Source: Streptomyces sp. R28
GTDB taxonomy: Bacteria; Actinomycetota; Actinomycetes; Streptomycetales; Streptomycetaceae
Assembly: GCF_041052385.1 (NCBI RefSeq)
Contig: NZ_CP163439.1
Span: forward strand, 372,001 to 436,000
Direction: 5' to 3'
Length of the DNA: 64,000 nucleotides
The position numbers and the translations under genes were made by a program. Positions within the stretch are counted from its first letter, which is position 1. The number at the start of each line of letters is the position of its first letter. Positions 32,951 to 40,906 of the stretch are shown here, piece by piece. The notes beneath the pieces are model-generated. The model did no database searches and was not told the DNA's origin. It was given only the letters and a program-made list of their open reading frames with translations.

Positions 32951-33691
32951 TCAGCCGAGGAAGGCGCCCAGCCCTCGTCGGTGTTCCGCCACCCAGGCGT
33001 ACGCGTTCCGCACCTCGTCCACAGCCCCGCGTTCCCGCAGCCCCACCATGGCGGGCTCACCGCGCTCCGCGCCGGCCTCGATGCCCCTCCAGCAGCGGCC
33101 CTGCCACCAAAGGATCACGTCGACGATCCCCCCACTGCCGCCGCCCGGCCCGTACGCGTCGCACACGAGCGCGATACGCCGGGCGGCTTCGGACACATCG
33201 GTGATGCCCGGCCCCAGATCCAGGTACTGCCAGCACACATGGGCGAGGTCATGAACGCGCTCGCCGGGCCGGGCAAGGTCCCAGTCGACGAAGGCGGTCG
33301 GCCACCACTCGCCGCCGTCCACCGCGTACACCGTGTTCTTCGGGGCAAGGTCGTTGTGGCACACGACGTCCCGGCCGCCCGCCAGTGACGTTCCGTGCGT
33401 CAAGTCATGGAAGCGGCGGACGAGTTGAGCGACGCGAACAAGCGCCGCGTCGGTGCACGCCACCGCCCGCTCCCGGGCAGTGACGGCCGCCCGCCCCTCG
33501 AGGTATTCGAACACCTCCCGGCCCCGCTCGTCCGTCCCCAGGTGGCGCGGCGCCCCGGTCCAGCCGCAGCCCTCGAAGAACGCGAGCAGCTCCCGGACAT
33601 ACCCGGACCGTTCGTGCGACGTACGCCGTACGGTCGCCCTCACCCGCACGACCTCGTTGACGGCCCCGCCACCGAGCTCCCACTCCCCCAT
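32951..33691 (-). CDS. Aminoglycoside-phosphotransferase-like kinase
   Basis: A 246-residue APH/choline-kinase-fold protein. The catalytic loop VCHNDLAPKNTV (HxDxxxxN) and the metal-binding FVDWDLARPGERVHDLAHV are intact. The N-terminal ATP-lobe is short and begins GGGAVNEVVRVRATVRR, with the conserved Lys not evident. ATG 33691 has GGAGG 5 bases upstream. Whether it confers resistance or acts on a metabolite cannot be told. Confidence 0.82.
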   Translation of the reverse strand: MGEWELGGGAVNEVVRVRATVRRTSHERSGYVRELLAFFEGCGWTGAPRHLGTDERGREVFEYLEGRAAVTARERAVACTDAALVRVAQLVRRFHDLTHGTSLAGGRDVVCHNDLAPKNTVYAVDGGEWWPTAFVDWDLARPGERVHDLAHVCWQYLDLGPGITDVSEAARRIALVCDAYGPGGGSGGIVDVILWWQGRCWRGIEAGAERGEPAMVGLRERGAVDEVRNAYAWVAEHRRGLGAFLG

Positions 33692-33768
33692 CCGCACCTC
33701 CGCCGATCAGCAGGAACACGACCCAAAACCACTCGCCAAGGATGCCCCCGCCCGGGGACGCTGCTCAC

Positions 33769-34353
33769 ATGGATCATGCGGAAGCACTGCTCATCGGAGG
33801 ACGGGCCGGGGCCGGCAAGACCACGGTGGGCTGGGAGGTCTCGGCCCGGCTGCGGGCCGCGCAGGTCGCGCATGCCGTGATCGACGGCGACTTCATGGGA
33901 GCCGTCCATCCGGCACCGGCCGGGGACGCGCCCCGGTCCGCCATCACGGAGCGGAACCTGGCTGCCGTGTGGGGGAACTACGCCGAGCTCGGATACCGGC
34001 GTCTCGTCTACACGAACACCGTCAGTGTGCTCGACGAGGCGGCGCCCATGTTCCGCCGGGCCATGGGTGAGCGCGTACGGCTCGTACGGGTTCTGCTCAC
34101 CGCCACCGACGTAACGGCCGAACAGCGGCTGGCCGGGCGCGAACTGGGCTCCGAGCTGGAGCACGAGGTGCGGTGCAGCGCCCGCAAGGCACGGCTCCTG
34201 GACGAGCGGGCGCCCGCGGACGTCGTGCGCGTGGTGACCGACGGCCGCCCGGTGATCGACATTGCGGCGGAGGTGGTGGCCGCCACCGGGTGGGTCACGG
34301 AGATCGCGGGCAGCGCCGGAGCGGCGAGGCGTCCGGCGTCCACCGCTGGTTGA
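33769..34353 (+). CDS. P-loop small-molecule kinase/AAA-type ATPase
   Basis: A 194-residue P-loop NTPase: Walker A GGRAGAGKTT near residues 11-20, a VIDGDFM acid segment (substrate/Mg2+ site of APS-kinase- and shikimate-kinase-like folds), and an RLAGRELGSELEHEV lid-like Arg helix. The layout suggests a nucleoside/small-molecule kinase. The substrate is unknown. ATG 33769 starts at the fold, and ATG 33742 is possible. Confidence 0.7.
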   Translation: MDHAEALLIGGRAGAGKTTVGWEVSARLRAAQVAHAVIDGDFMGAVHPAPAGDAPRSAITERNLAAVWGNYAELGYRRLVYTNTVSVLDEAAPMFRRAMGERVRLVRVLLTATDVTAEQRLAGRELGSELEHEVRCSARKARLLDERAPADVVRVVTDGRPVIDIAAEVVAATGWVTEIAGSAGAARRPASTAG

Positions 34354-34424
34354 AGCGGAACGGACTGTCCCTCCCTCCAAGGGGAACTCGACTTATTGCG
34401 GGGGACAGGAGGAAGAGGGGCGAA

Positions 34425-34688
34425 ATGGAGATCTCAGGCATCATCAGTGCCATCATTATCGGCATCATCATTGGTGTGCTGGGGCGCCTCGTGGTGCCGG
34501 GCCGTCAGCGCATCGGGGTCCTGTGGACGATCCTCGTCGGCATCGTGGCCGCACTGCTCGGCTCGGCGCTCGCGGCCGGCCTCGACGTGGCCGACACCGA
34601 CGGCGTCGACTGGATCGAGTGGCTCATCCAGATCGGCCTCGCCGCACTGGGCGTCGCCGCACTGGCCCGGACGAAGGCGCGCCGCTGA
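34425..34688 (+). CDS. GlsB/YeaQ/YmgE-family stress membrane protein
   Basis: An 87-residue membrane protein with three hydrophobic helices (ISGIISAIIIGIIIGVLGRL; ILVGIVAALLGSALAAGL; WLIQIGLAALGVAALA), the layout of transglycosylase-associated GlsB/YeaQ proteins. ATG 34425 lies after an AGGAGGAAGAGG. Induced by stress in other bacteria. The role is structural/unknown. Confidence 0.85.
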   Translation: MEISGIISAIIIGIIIGVLGRLVVPGRQRIGVLWTILVGIVAALLGSALAAGLDVADTDGVDWIEWLIQIGLAALGVAALARTKARR

Positions 34689-34825
34689 CGCGGTAGGCGA
34701 ACAGCTGGACGCGGAACGCAGAGAAGCAGAGTGAAACGCCTGGACAGGGCTCACACGGAAGGCGGCACACGCGCAGACACCGCAGTCGCGAAGGGACGGC
34801 GCACCGACAGCATGCGGCGCGCCGT

Positions 34826-35767
34826 TCACGTGCGTGCCGCGGCCCGCATCGCGGCGAGGCCGTCGCGGGTCGCGGGGTGGGCGGGCGTCCAGCCGAGCTC
34901 CCGCTCCGCCTTCGCCGTGGACACCCGCAACGTCGTCGACATCATCGTGTGCGCGTACGACATGGGCCGCATCAGCCACAGCGGTACGGTCAGCGGTTTC
35001 GGCAGCCCGAACTCCTCGGCCACACACCGGACATGGGTCCCGAAACCCATCGGGCTGCGGTCGGCGATGTTGTACGCCTGGCCGGGGCGCCCGCGCTCGA
35101 CGGCGGCGGGCACCGCTCGGCCCGCGTCGGTGAGGTCGATCCAGGGCAGGACCCGGCCGTGATCGGCGGGGACGGGCAGTTGCCGCTTGCGCAGCATCGG
35201 CAGGAGGGCGTCGGTGCCGCCGGGGCCGTAGAACAGGCCGAAGCGCAGGGCGACGCCGTCCAACCCCGGGGTGCCGAAGGTGAGTTGTTCCTTGACGCGC
35301 ATCGCCGCGATGTGCCGTTCCAGCTCCGGGGAGCGGCCGCGCGGACCGAAGGGGTCGTCCTCGGTGATCACACGGTCGCCGTGGTCGCCGTAGCCGTATC
35401 CGAAGACCATGGACTCCGTCACGAAGCGTCGGGCGCCGGTGGCCTGCGCGGCCTCGATCAGGTGGGCGGTCCCGTCGGTGCGCAGCGCGTTGGTGGCGTG
35501 CATGTCGCGGTGGCGCATGGGCGGCTTGCGCAGTGCGGTCGCGGCGTGGATCACCGTGTCGAAGTGGTGGCCGTCGACGGCGCGCAGCAGGGCGTCGCGG
35601 TTCGTCAGGTCGGCCTGGATGTCGTTGCGCCCGCCCCGGCCGAGGCCGGTGACCTTGTGGCCCGCCTCTGTCAGGGCGCGGGTGATGTGCCTGCCCAGGA
35701 CGCCGCCGGCGCCCGCAAGGAGGACGCTCCGGCTGTGGCCGCTGTCGTTGCTCTGGTTCGTCGTCAT
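34826..35767 (-). CDS. NAD-dependent epimerase/dehydratase (extended SDR)
   Basis: A 313-residue short-chain dehydrogenase of the extended class. The cofactor motif is LLAGAGGVLGRHI (GxxGxxG-like, near residue 16). A downstream SMVFGYGYGDHG occupies the catalytic YxxxK region, which is not standard, so activity may differ. The C-terminal half has GRVLPWIDLTDAGRAV and GQAYNIADRSP, usual in this family. ATG 35767 with AGGGG upstream. Substrate unknown. Confidence 0.82.
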   Translation of the reverse strand: MTTNQSNDSGHSRSVLLAGAGGVLGRHITRALTEAGHKVTGLGRGGRNDIQADLTNRDALLRAVDGHHFDTVIHAATALRKPPMRHRDMHATNALRTDGTAHLIEAAQATGARRFVTESMVFGYGYGDHGDRVITEDDPFGPRGRSPELERHIAAMRVKEQLTFGTPGLDGVALRFGLFYGPGGTDALLPMLRKRQLPVPADHGRVLPWIDLTDAGRAVPAAVERGRPGQAYNIADRSPMGFGTHVRCVAEEFGLPKPLTVPLWLMRPMSYAHTMMSTTLRVSTAKAERELGWTPAHPATRDGLAAMRAAART

Positions 35768-35843
35768 GCCCCTGCGACGGATCGAACCGGCTCGGATGTG
35801 ACATCCGGCCGAGGTGACCACTCTGCGTGATCGGCCGGTGCCC

Positions 35844-36620
35844 CTACGGCGTGTACAGGTACGGCGTCGTCGTGGTCAGCGGTTCGAAGCCGAGCCGTTC
35901 CAGGATGGGCCGGCTCGTGCTCATGGCGTCGACCTGGAGGTACCGGTAGCCACGGTCCACGGCGGCGCGGGCCCGATGTGCGACCAGCGCGCGGTAGATG
36001 CCCCGGCCCCGCCAGCCCTCGACGGTCCCGCCGCCCCACAGCCCGGCGAACCGCGTCCCCGGGACGAGCTCCATCCGGGCCGCGCTCACCGGAGTGTCAC
36101 CGGCCAGCGCGACGACCGCGACCACGGTGTCCGGGTCGGTCGTGAGCTGGGCGAGCAGCTGGTGCCGGAGCCGGGAGCCGTCGGTGCCGAAGGCCTTCTC
36201 GTGGACCTCCGCGACGAGGTCGACGCCCGCCCGGTCGGTCACGGAGATCATGCGGACGCCTTCCGGCGGCTCCGCCTCCAGGTTCAGGTCGGCGACCTCG
36301 CCGATCATCAGCGTCTCCTCGGGCTCGGCCGTGAAGCCTGCGGCCCTGAGCCGCTGTCCGAGGTCGACCGGGAGGTCATGGCCGTCCAGCTTCCACTCGA
36401 ACTCGCGCCCGAGCCCGCAGAAGTGGGCGACCTGTGCGGCGATCGCCGCGTCGGCGCCCGCCTCGTCGAGGTCGGACCACACGACGCCGTTCCAGCCGAG
36501 TGCGGACGACACCTGGCGGACCACCCCGCCGGCCCTCTCGACCAGGGCCTCAGGACCGTCCGGCCGCGCGCCTTGCCGCATGTCACGGTCGAAGAGGGCG
36601 AGCACGCCGGCATGATCCAT
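35844..36620 (-). CDS. GNAT acetyltransferase
   Basis: A 258-residue GCN5-related acetyltransferase. Motif A is GGTVEGWRGRGIYRALVAHR and motif B contains LQVDAMSTSRPILERLGF. ATG 36620 has GGTGGAG upstream. The N-terminal 130 residues form an extra domain common in actinobacterial GNATs. Substrate unknown. It is divergent from the deaminase gene with 116 bp between starts. Confidence 0.85.
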   Translation of the reverse strand: MDHAGVLALFDRDMRQGARPDGPEALVERAGGVVRQVSSALGWNGVVWSDLDEAGADAAIAAQVAHFCGLGREFEWKLDGHDLPVDLGQRLRAAGFTAEPEETLMIGEVADLNLEAEPPEGVRMISVTDRAGVDLVAEVHEKAFGTDGSRLRHQLLAQLTTDPDTVVAVVALAGDTPVSAARMELVPGTRFAGLWGGGTVEGWRGRGIYRALVAHRARAAVDRGYRYLQVDAMSTSRPILERLGFEPLTTTTPYLYTP

Positions 36621-36736
36621 GGGATCACTCCACCACCCCGCCACTGCCCCGGCAAGGCCTTTTCGCCTCGGCCGCACGACCTGGGCGACCATAGGAAGCT
36701 CAACGCGAAGCCGCACCGCGAGGAGGGCCGTACGTC

Positions 36737-37222
36737 ATGGTCGTGAAGGACGCCGAACTGCCGCACCTGCGTCGTTGCGTCGAGCTCGCCGGGCAAGCGC
36801 TTGACGCCGGGGACGAGCCGTTCGGTTCGGTTCTGGTGGGGGCGGACGGCGTGGTGCTCGCCGAGGACCACAACCGGGTGGCCTCGGGCGACCGCACCCG
36901 GCACCCCGAGTTCGAACTGGCACGCTGGTCCGCCGCCCATATGACGCCCGAGGAGCGGGCGGCCACCACGGTGTACACCTCCGGCGAGCACTGCCCGATG
37001 TGCGCGGCCGCGCATGCGTGGGTGGGCCTGGGGCGCATCGTGTACGTCGCCTCGTCGGAGCAACTGGCCGGATGGCTGGGCGAGTTGGGGGTACCCGCCC
37101 CGCCCGTGCGGACTCTTCCGGTCCAGGAGGTCGCCCCCGGCGTGGTCGTGGAGGGCCCGGTGCCCGAGCTGACGGACGACATCCGCGCCCTGCACTTTCG
37201 CTTCCACCGCCCAACCGGCTGA
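36737..37222 (+). CDS. Nucleoside/cytosine deaminase-fold protein
   Basis: A 161-residue zinc-dependent deaminase of the cytidine/tRNA-adenosine superfamily. The zinc ligands are His and the catalytic Glu in RHPEFELAR (HPE instead of HAE), and the two cysteines of HCPMCAAAH. It is a likely guanine/cytosine-type nucleobase deaminase, but the substrate is unsettled. ATG 36737 is preceded by GGAGGG at some distance. Confidence 0.82.
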   Translation: MVVKDAELPHLRRCVELAGQALDAGDEPFGSVLVGADGVVLAEDHNRVASGDRTRHPEFELARWSAAHMTPEERAATTVYTSGEHCPMCAAAHAWVGLGRIVYVASSEQLAGWLGELGVPAPPVRTLPVQEVAPGVVVEGPVPELTDDIRALHFRFHRPTG

Positions 37223-37267
37223 CGGGCAGGTGATCCCGGCAGCGGTGCCGCTGAAAGGCCGTACGCG

Positions 37268-38122
37268 CTAGCCGAGTTCCAGGGTGGTGACGCCGAACAC
37301 GCGTTCCTCGGCGTACGGCCGCACCGGGCTCGTGTACATGCGGGCCGTCTCGAAGGAGGGGGTGAAACCGGCCTCCTCGGCGAGAGCCACGCCCGCCGCG
37401 TTGGGCTCGGGCACGTCGATGGCGACCTCGCGGCCTGCCGCCTCGGCGGTCAGGGCGGCGAACAGGGCCCGCGCGTCCTCGGCGGTGTCGGCGAACAGCG
37501 GGCCGATGCGCGGGCAGTCGTGGCCGGCGCGGATCACACCGTAGCCGGTGACGCGCTCGCCGGTGCGCCGGACCACGGCGTGGTGTCCGGGGCCGGTGAG
37601 CCATTGGGCGAGGAAGCGGGGGCGGTCGGCCGGAGTGCAGGTGCCGTCGTACGCGGTGATGTCCTCGATGTCCTCGGACCGTACGACCTGCACATCCGCC
37701 GGCACCTCGGAGGCGGGCGCGGTTCCGCTGAACCGTACCGTGCGGTGGGCGAGTTCGAAGCCGGAGCGGCGGTAGTTGTCCTGCTGGGCGACGACCCCGT
37801 CGAGTCCGATCGTGCGGTTTCCGGCGTGGGCCAGCGCGGTCTTCCACGTGGTCAGGCCGTGGCCGCGGCCGCGCAGGTCGGGGCGGACCAGGTAGTGGCC
37901 GAGGAAGGCGTAGTCCGTGCCGTAGTTGACGACCGAGATCGCCGAGACGGGCTCGCCGCCGATCCTGCCGATGAAGAAGCCGTCGGGGTCCTCGGCGAAG
38001 AAGGCCGGTCCGTCGGCGAGCCCCGGGTTCCAGCCCTCGCCGGCGGCCCATCCGCGGATGACCGACCAGTCGTCGAGGCCTGCACGGGTGACGACGAGGT
38101 CTTCGGGGGCCGGAGAGGCCAT
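37268..38122 (-). CDS. GNAT acetyltransferase, tandem domain
   Basis: A 284-residue protein with an N-terminal GNAT domain (YLVRPDLRGRGHGLTTWK is motif A) and a C-terminal GNAT-like domain (RRTGERVTGYGVIRAG; VAIDVPEPNAAGVALAEEAGF). YitH/HolE-type family members with this split fold occur in many Streptomyces genomes. ATG 38122 follows a GGAG. Substrate unknown. Confidence 0.83.
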   Translation of the reverse strand: MASPAPEDLVVTRAGLDDWSVIRGWAAGEGWNPGLADGPAFFAEDPDGFFIGRIGGEPVSAISVVNYGTDYAFLGHYLVRPDLRGRGHGLTTWKTALAHAGNRTIGLDGVVAQQDNYRRSGFELAHRTVRFSGTAPASEVPADVQVVRSEDIEDITAYDGTCTPADRPRFLAQWLTGPGHHAVVRRTGERVTGYGVIRAGHDCPRIGPLFADTAEDARALFAALTAEAAGREVAIDVPEPNAAGVALAEEAGFTPSFETARMYTSPVRPYAEERVFGVTTLELG

Positions 38123-38267
38123 GGGTGCGCTCCATTCCTTGAGGGACTTTGCCTGCGCACGGTGATCGACCGCGCACGGAGCATCCTTGCGGATCGTCCG
38201 GGAGGGCGCCACGGCGTGATCAAGCCGTTGACGCGCCCCAAAGGGCCACGGCCGCCCGGGTGTTCGG

Positions 38268-38326
38268 TCCTTAGGCCCTTAAGCCCTTCGACACTTCGGT
38301 ACTTCGGCACTTCAGCGCTTCGGTAC
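38268..38326. repeat. Low-complexity CTTCGG/CCCTTA micro-repeats
   Basis: A run of near-copies of CACTTCGGTA and CCCTTA, ending where the chaplin terminator begins. The run is unlike its G/C-rich surroundings. Probably slippage-prone intergenic filler. No gene is visible. Confidence 0.4.
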
Positions 38327-38330
38327 GACG

Positions 38331-38358
38331 AAGGCCCCACCGCTTGCCGGTGGGCCTT
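38331..38358 (-). terminator. Hairpin terminator of the chaplin gene
   Basis: AAGGCCCCACCG (38331-38342) pairs with CGGTGGGCCTT (38348-38358) with one bulged C, 25 bp past the chaplin stop on the minus strand. Confidence 0.65.
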
Positions 38359-38382
38359 CCGTGCCGCGCGCGAAGCGCGGGG

Positions 38383-39036
38383 TCAGCGCGCCGCCTGGGG
38401 GCGGAAGCGCCGGTACAGGACGGCCCCGCTCAGGACGAGAACCGTGCCGCCCACCACGGCGGCGAGGGGCTGGTCCGCACCCGTGTGGGCGAGGGCGACC
38501 TCCGGCCCGTGCGGGACGAACGCGTGCGGCACCGGACGCGGCTGGTGCCTCGTCGGCGGTACGGACGGCTTCGGCGCCGGCTTCGTGGCGTGCGGAGGGT
38601 GGTCGCCGGGGGTGTTCACGGACTCGTTGCCGGTCGCCGGGTTGCCGACGCCGACCACGTTCACCGTGTTGCCGCTGACGTTCACCGGGAGGTGGACCGG
38701 CAGCTGGATGGTGTTGCCGGAGACGACGCCCGGCGAATCCTTTCCGCTTCCCTCGGCCGAGGCCCCGCCGTTCGACGCCCCTCCCGCCTTGCCGTCCCCG
38801 CCCTCGTTGGTGCAGGTGTTGCCCACGGCGGGGTTGAGCAGCCCCACCACGTTCACGGTGTTCCCGCACACGTTCACCGGGACGTGCACCGGGAGCTGGA
38901 TGGTGTTGCCGGAGATCAGCCCGGGTGAGTCGGCCGCGGCACCGTCCGCCGCGGAATCGGCATACGCCGGCATCGTCACAGCCATCGCGCCGGTGGCGGC
39001 GAAGGCGATCACACCGTTTCGGGTAACCCGTCTCAT
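38383..39036 (-). CDS. Long chaplin, sortase-anchored, second domain lacking cysteines
   Basis: A 217-residue surface protein of the ChpA/B/C type: signal peptide (about 1-27), two chaplin domains, a Pro-rich stalk, and LAHTG (182-186) with a hydrophobic helix and basic tail for sortase anchoring. Chaplin domain 1 (37-77) has Cys57 and Cys75 in VNVCGNTVNV and VGNTCTNE. Domain 2 (101-141) has Ser121 and Ser139 at those places. Chaplins self-assemble into amyloid-like fibres that help aerial hyphae escape water. Terminator follows. Confidence 0.93.
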   Translation of the reverse strand: MRRVTRNGVIAFAATGAMAVTMPAYADSAADGAAADSPGLISGNTIQLPVHVPVNVCGNTVNVVGLLNPAVGNTCTNEGGDGKAGGASNGGASAEGSGKDSPGVVSGNTIQLPVHLPVNVSGNTVNVVGVGNPATGNESVNTPGDHPPHATKPAPKPSVPPTRHQPRPVPHAFVPHGPEVALAHTGADQPLAAVVGGTVLVLSGAVLYRRFRPQAAR

Positions 39037-39182
39037 AGGTTCCCTGCCTTCCAGACATGGTCGCGAGCACTCGCTCGCACCGGATAAAACGCCGATGAAC
39101 CATTCGAGTTATGGCTTATCGGCCTTTCACCCCATCGAGCGGCATGGTTGTCGAACTGAGTGATGACTCCTGTTTCATCCGC

Positions 39183-39272
39183 CTTCTGGACCAGAGCCCC
39201 CTCGACGACCTGCTGCCCGCGTGCACGGACCGGGGAATCTCGGTTCTCGCGGCGTCGACCTTCAACTCCGCC
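39183..39272 (+). pseudogene. Remnant of an aldo/keto reductase (aldose dehydrogenase-like)
   Basis: About 30 codons (LLDQSPLDDLLPACTDRG and ISVLAASTFNSA) match the conserved core of D-threo-aldose 1-dehydrogenase-type AKRs. The surrounding frame then loses similarity (the expected GLLxxxxP tail is absent). No start is nearby. Most likely a relic left by deletion. Confidence 0.5.
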
Positions 39273-39363
39273 TACGGACCGAGGGCCTCTTGGACGAGCG
39301 GGCACCGTGCGGTTGACCGTACTTCGGCCCCGTCGGCCTGGGCCGAACGCAAGGAGGCCGAAG

Positions 39364-39579
39364 TCATCTCGTCCACGCCTCGGGGCCGCCGCCACGCCAC
39401 TCGATCAGCCTGGACCCCCGTACGTACTCCTCATCGGCGTCCTCGATTCCCGCCCGGCGCAGGAACTCGGCAACGTCCAGCAGCCCGTACGCCATGCCGA
39501 GGAAATGGTCACCGGCACGGACCCGTCGGCCGCCGTCCGCGGCGGGCGGGTAGATCGCGATGGGCTGCTCGCCGTCCAT
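39364..39579 (-). CDS. Small conserved-looking hypothetical protein
   Basis: A 71-residue soluble protein, MDGEQPIAIYPPA at the start and SRLIEWRGGGPEAWTR at the end, with a hydrophobic helix GMAYGLLDVAEFLRRAGI between. I recall similar small Streptomyces proteins without assigned function. The ribosome-binding site is weak, so the start is tentative. Confidence 0.55.
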   Translation of the reverse strand: MDGEQPIAIYPPAADGGRRVRAGDHFLGMAYGLLDVAEFLRRAGIEDADEEYVRGSRLIEWRGGGPEAWTR

Positions 39580-39759
39580 GGCACCAGGGTGCGGCCTGCG
39601 TCGGCCGCTCGCATGCGGGGCTGCCGCGCCGCTCGTGGGCCGGCGCTCCTCGGGGCTCGATCCGCTGCTCCGCGTTCCAAGGAATGAGCGTTTATCCAGG
39701 TCAGGCCCGGTAAGGTCGTTCCAATCCCCCTGATCGCCCGCCGAATGCCGCGGCCGGGG

Positions 39760-40617
39760 TCACTGAGCGCTGGTCACGGCGAGTTCCCCCAGGAGCCGGG
39801 CCGCCGGGGCCGGGGCGAGCAGCCATTTCAGGTGGCTGCCCTCGAGGGTGCGGACGTCGTAGGGGTTGTGCGGCGTGAGGGCGTTGCCCTCGCGGATCAG
39901 CCGGTCCTGCAGGGCGAGCGGCAGACTGGTGTCGCCGGCCAGGCGCACGTAGGTCTTCGGAATGCGGCCCCACGTCGCGGCCTGAGCCCGGTCGGAGGAG
40001 GTGCCGGCATCCAGATTCTCGTCGGGCTGGAAGGTGTTCAGGAAGGTCAGGAACTCCTCGTCGGTGCCGTCGGCGAGGAAGGCCGCCTTGAACGCCGCGA
40101 GAGCGTCCGGATCCGCGGTGCGGAAGTTGACGCGCAGCAGGCCGAGTTCGGCCGGATTCCCGGCCATCGCCGCGGCCAGGGAACCTGCGTCGACCGTGGC
40201 CATCTCCGGTTCGGCGTAGTAGTCGCCGACGTCGAGATCGACCGGGCACCAGGACGAGACATAGACGATGCGGTCGATGAGGTCCGGCCGTGCGTTGGCC
40301 GCGGCGGTGGCCGTGACGCCGCCGCGACTGTGCGAGACGAGGATCACGGGGCCGTTGCATCGTGCCCGTTCCAGGATCCCGATCAGGTGCGCGGCATTGT
40401 CGGCGAGTGTGACGCCCTTGATCGAGCCGGGCGTGGTGGCGAGCCCTTCGAGGTCCTGCGGGGCTTGATAGGCGCGCGTGTAGGTTGCCCCGAAGCCATG
40501 ACCTGGCAGGTCCACAGCGACCGAGCGGTGTCCGAGGAGGCCGAGCTCGGCCTGGAGCGGTGCGAAGGAGAAGGAGTTCGCGAAGGCTCCGTGAACCAGT
40601 ACGAAGGTCGGTTGCAT
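39760..40617 (-). CDS. Alpha/beta-hydrolase fold protein
   Basis: A 285-residue hydrolase of the EstC/AB_hydrolase_6 type. It has an HGAF oxyanion motif at 9-12, nucleophile Ser in VSHSRGG, and His in EGSHLKWLLAP at the C-terminus, with the acid residue expected near SLPL. No signal peptide. Likely cytoplasmic esterase/ring-opening hydrolase. Start M at 40617 follows a weak GTGAG. Substrate unknown. Confidence 0.85.
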   Translation of the reverse strand: MQPTFVLVHGAFANSFSFAPLQAELGLLGHRSVAVDLPGHGFGATYTRAYQAPQDLEGLATTPGSIKGVTLADNAAHLIGILERARCNGPVILVSHSRGGVTATAAANARPDLIDRIVYVSSWCPVDLDVGDYYAEPEMATVDAGSLAAAMAGNPAELGLLRVNFRTADPDALAAFKAAFLADGTDEEFLTFLNTFQPDENLDAGTSSDRAQAATWGRIPKTYVRLAGDTSLPLALQDRLIREGNALTPHNPYDVRTLEGSHLKWLLAPAPAARLLGELAVTSAQ

Positions 40618-40906
40618 CTGTCTGCTCACTTTCAGCGCGCGGACGCAGCGGGGCGTGGGCGCCCGGCATTCGAACGTGCACACTACTCACCGAAAGATCA
40701 TCCGCACCACCGGTACGGGGGCCTCCGCTTAGCGGCCACCCGACACGCACACACGCACCGCCCACACGGCCCGCACGGCCCGCCCGGCACGCACCGCACG
40801 GCGGGCCGGACCGGCCAGCTCGTCCGGAGGCGTGCGTTCCGGGGCCCCCTTATCGTGATCGAGGACGCCGTATCCCGGTCCGCGACGGGCGTCCCTGGAG
40901 GCATTG

